A DNA stretch of 5,701 nucleotides from NCBI GenBank assembly GCA_039029935.1, contig JBCCFC010000927.1, positions 1-5,701 of the forward strand, written 5' to 3'. The notes under the pieces were generated by a model, which saw only the letters and a list, made by a program, of their open reading frames with translations, was not told the origin of the DNA and made no database searches. The first letter of the stretch is position 1, and every line of letters begins with the position of its first letter. Both the position numbers and the translations under genes were made by a program. The stretch is from G039029935 sp039029935. Its GTDB lineage: Bacteria > Chloroflexota > Anaerolineae > Caldilineales > Caldilineaceae. Shown piece by piece: positions 5,646 to 5,701 of this stretch.

Positions 5646-5694
5646 CAGCCAGTTAGCACTCTCATTGCAAGAGTGCTAACTGGCTGATTTTTTT
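5646..5694 (+). terminator. Extended 16-bp stem with T7 tail enclosing the CIRCE
   Basis: The CIRCE arms are extended by 7 more perfectly paired bases on each side (CAGCCAG and CTGGCTG). This gives exact 16-bp arms at 5646-5661 and 5671-5686 around a 9-nt loop, followed by one A and seven T (5688-5694). In RNA this is a textbook intrinsic terminator. It would stop read-through from the methyltransferase gene. A transcript starting at about 5650 would carry an 11-12-bp version at its 5' end. The structure is certain; its use as a terminator is likely but untested. Confidence 0.7.
5653..5679 (+). promoter_or_regulatory. CIRCE element (HrcA operator)
   Basis: TTAGCACTC (5653-5661), nine bases, GAGTGCTAA (5671-5679): an exact match to the CIRCE consensus TTAGCACTC-N9-GAGTGCTAA. 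HrcA binds it and represses chaperone operons (groESL, dnaK or hrcA-grpE-dnaK-dnaJ) until heat shock. Its position at the start point of the preceding promoter supports function. The controlled gene starts after 5701 and cannot be named from here; groES is the most common choice. Confidence 0.95.
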
Positions 5695-5701
5695 GTGAAG
5701 C

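Overview
The window looks like an ordinary bacterial chromosome segment of intermediate G+C (roughly half, estimated by eye). It carries four protein-coding genes and ends in the control region of a fifth gene that lies outside. There is no rRNA, tRNA, CRISPR array, insertion sequence or phage gene. A HrcA/CIRCE heat-shock operator, a stand-alone NB-ARC/TPR protein and a small TPR-like protein together fit a Chloroflexota-type bacterium, with Cyanobacteria as a second choice. This assignment is an inference from gene style and is weak.

Layout. Two genes read leftwards: a 115-residue helical, TPR-like protein (27-374) and an M20-family amidohydrolase (802-1986). The 427-bp gap between them holds three tandem 11-bp repeats, a plausible leftward promoter, and a perfect 17-bp inverted repeat just past the amidohydrolase stop codon. 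A 331-bp divergent intergenic region follows. Then two genes read rightwards: a 782-residue STAND ATPase (NB-ARC, winged helix, about six TPRs; 2318-4666) and, 43 bp later, a single-domain uroporphyrinogen-III C-methyltransferase (4710-5540). The right edge carries a well-formed promoter (TTGCCA-N17-TATTAT) and a perfect CIRCE element at its start point, so a chaperone or hrcA gene probably begins just beyond the window.

How the parts relate. The genes do not form one obvious pathway: amide hydrolysis, signal-dependent ATPase switching and tetrapyrrole methylation are separate jobs. The one hint of shared control is a 15-bp palindromic site (AGATTRGWCCAATCT) in front of both rightward genes, 13 of 15 bases identical between copies. 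The main unexpected points are four. The CIRCE is nested inside a 16-bp stem followed by T7, so it also reads as an intrinsic terminator. The palindrome is shared. A G9 tract lies exactly between the NB-ARC/winged-helix part and the TPR part of the STAND gene, where slippage in either direction would give a TPR-less protein. The STAND protein has no recognisable effector domain, and a lysine sits where the second Walker B acid is usually found. I see no clear evidence of a complete new defence or mobile system; the STAND gene is the best candidate for unusual biology.
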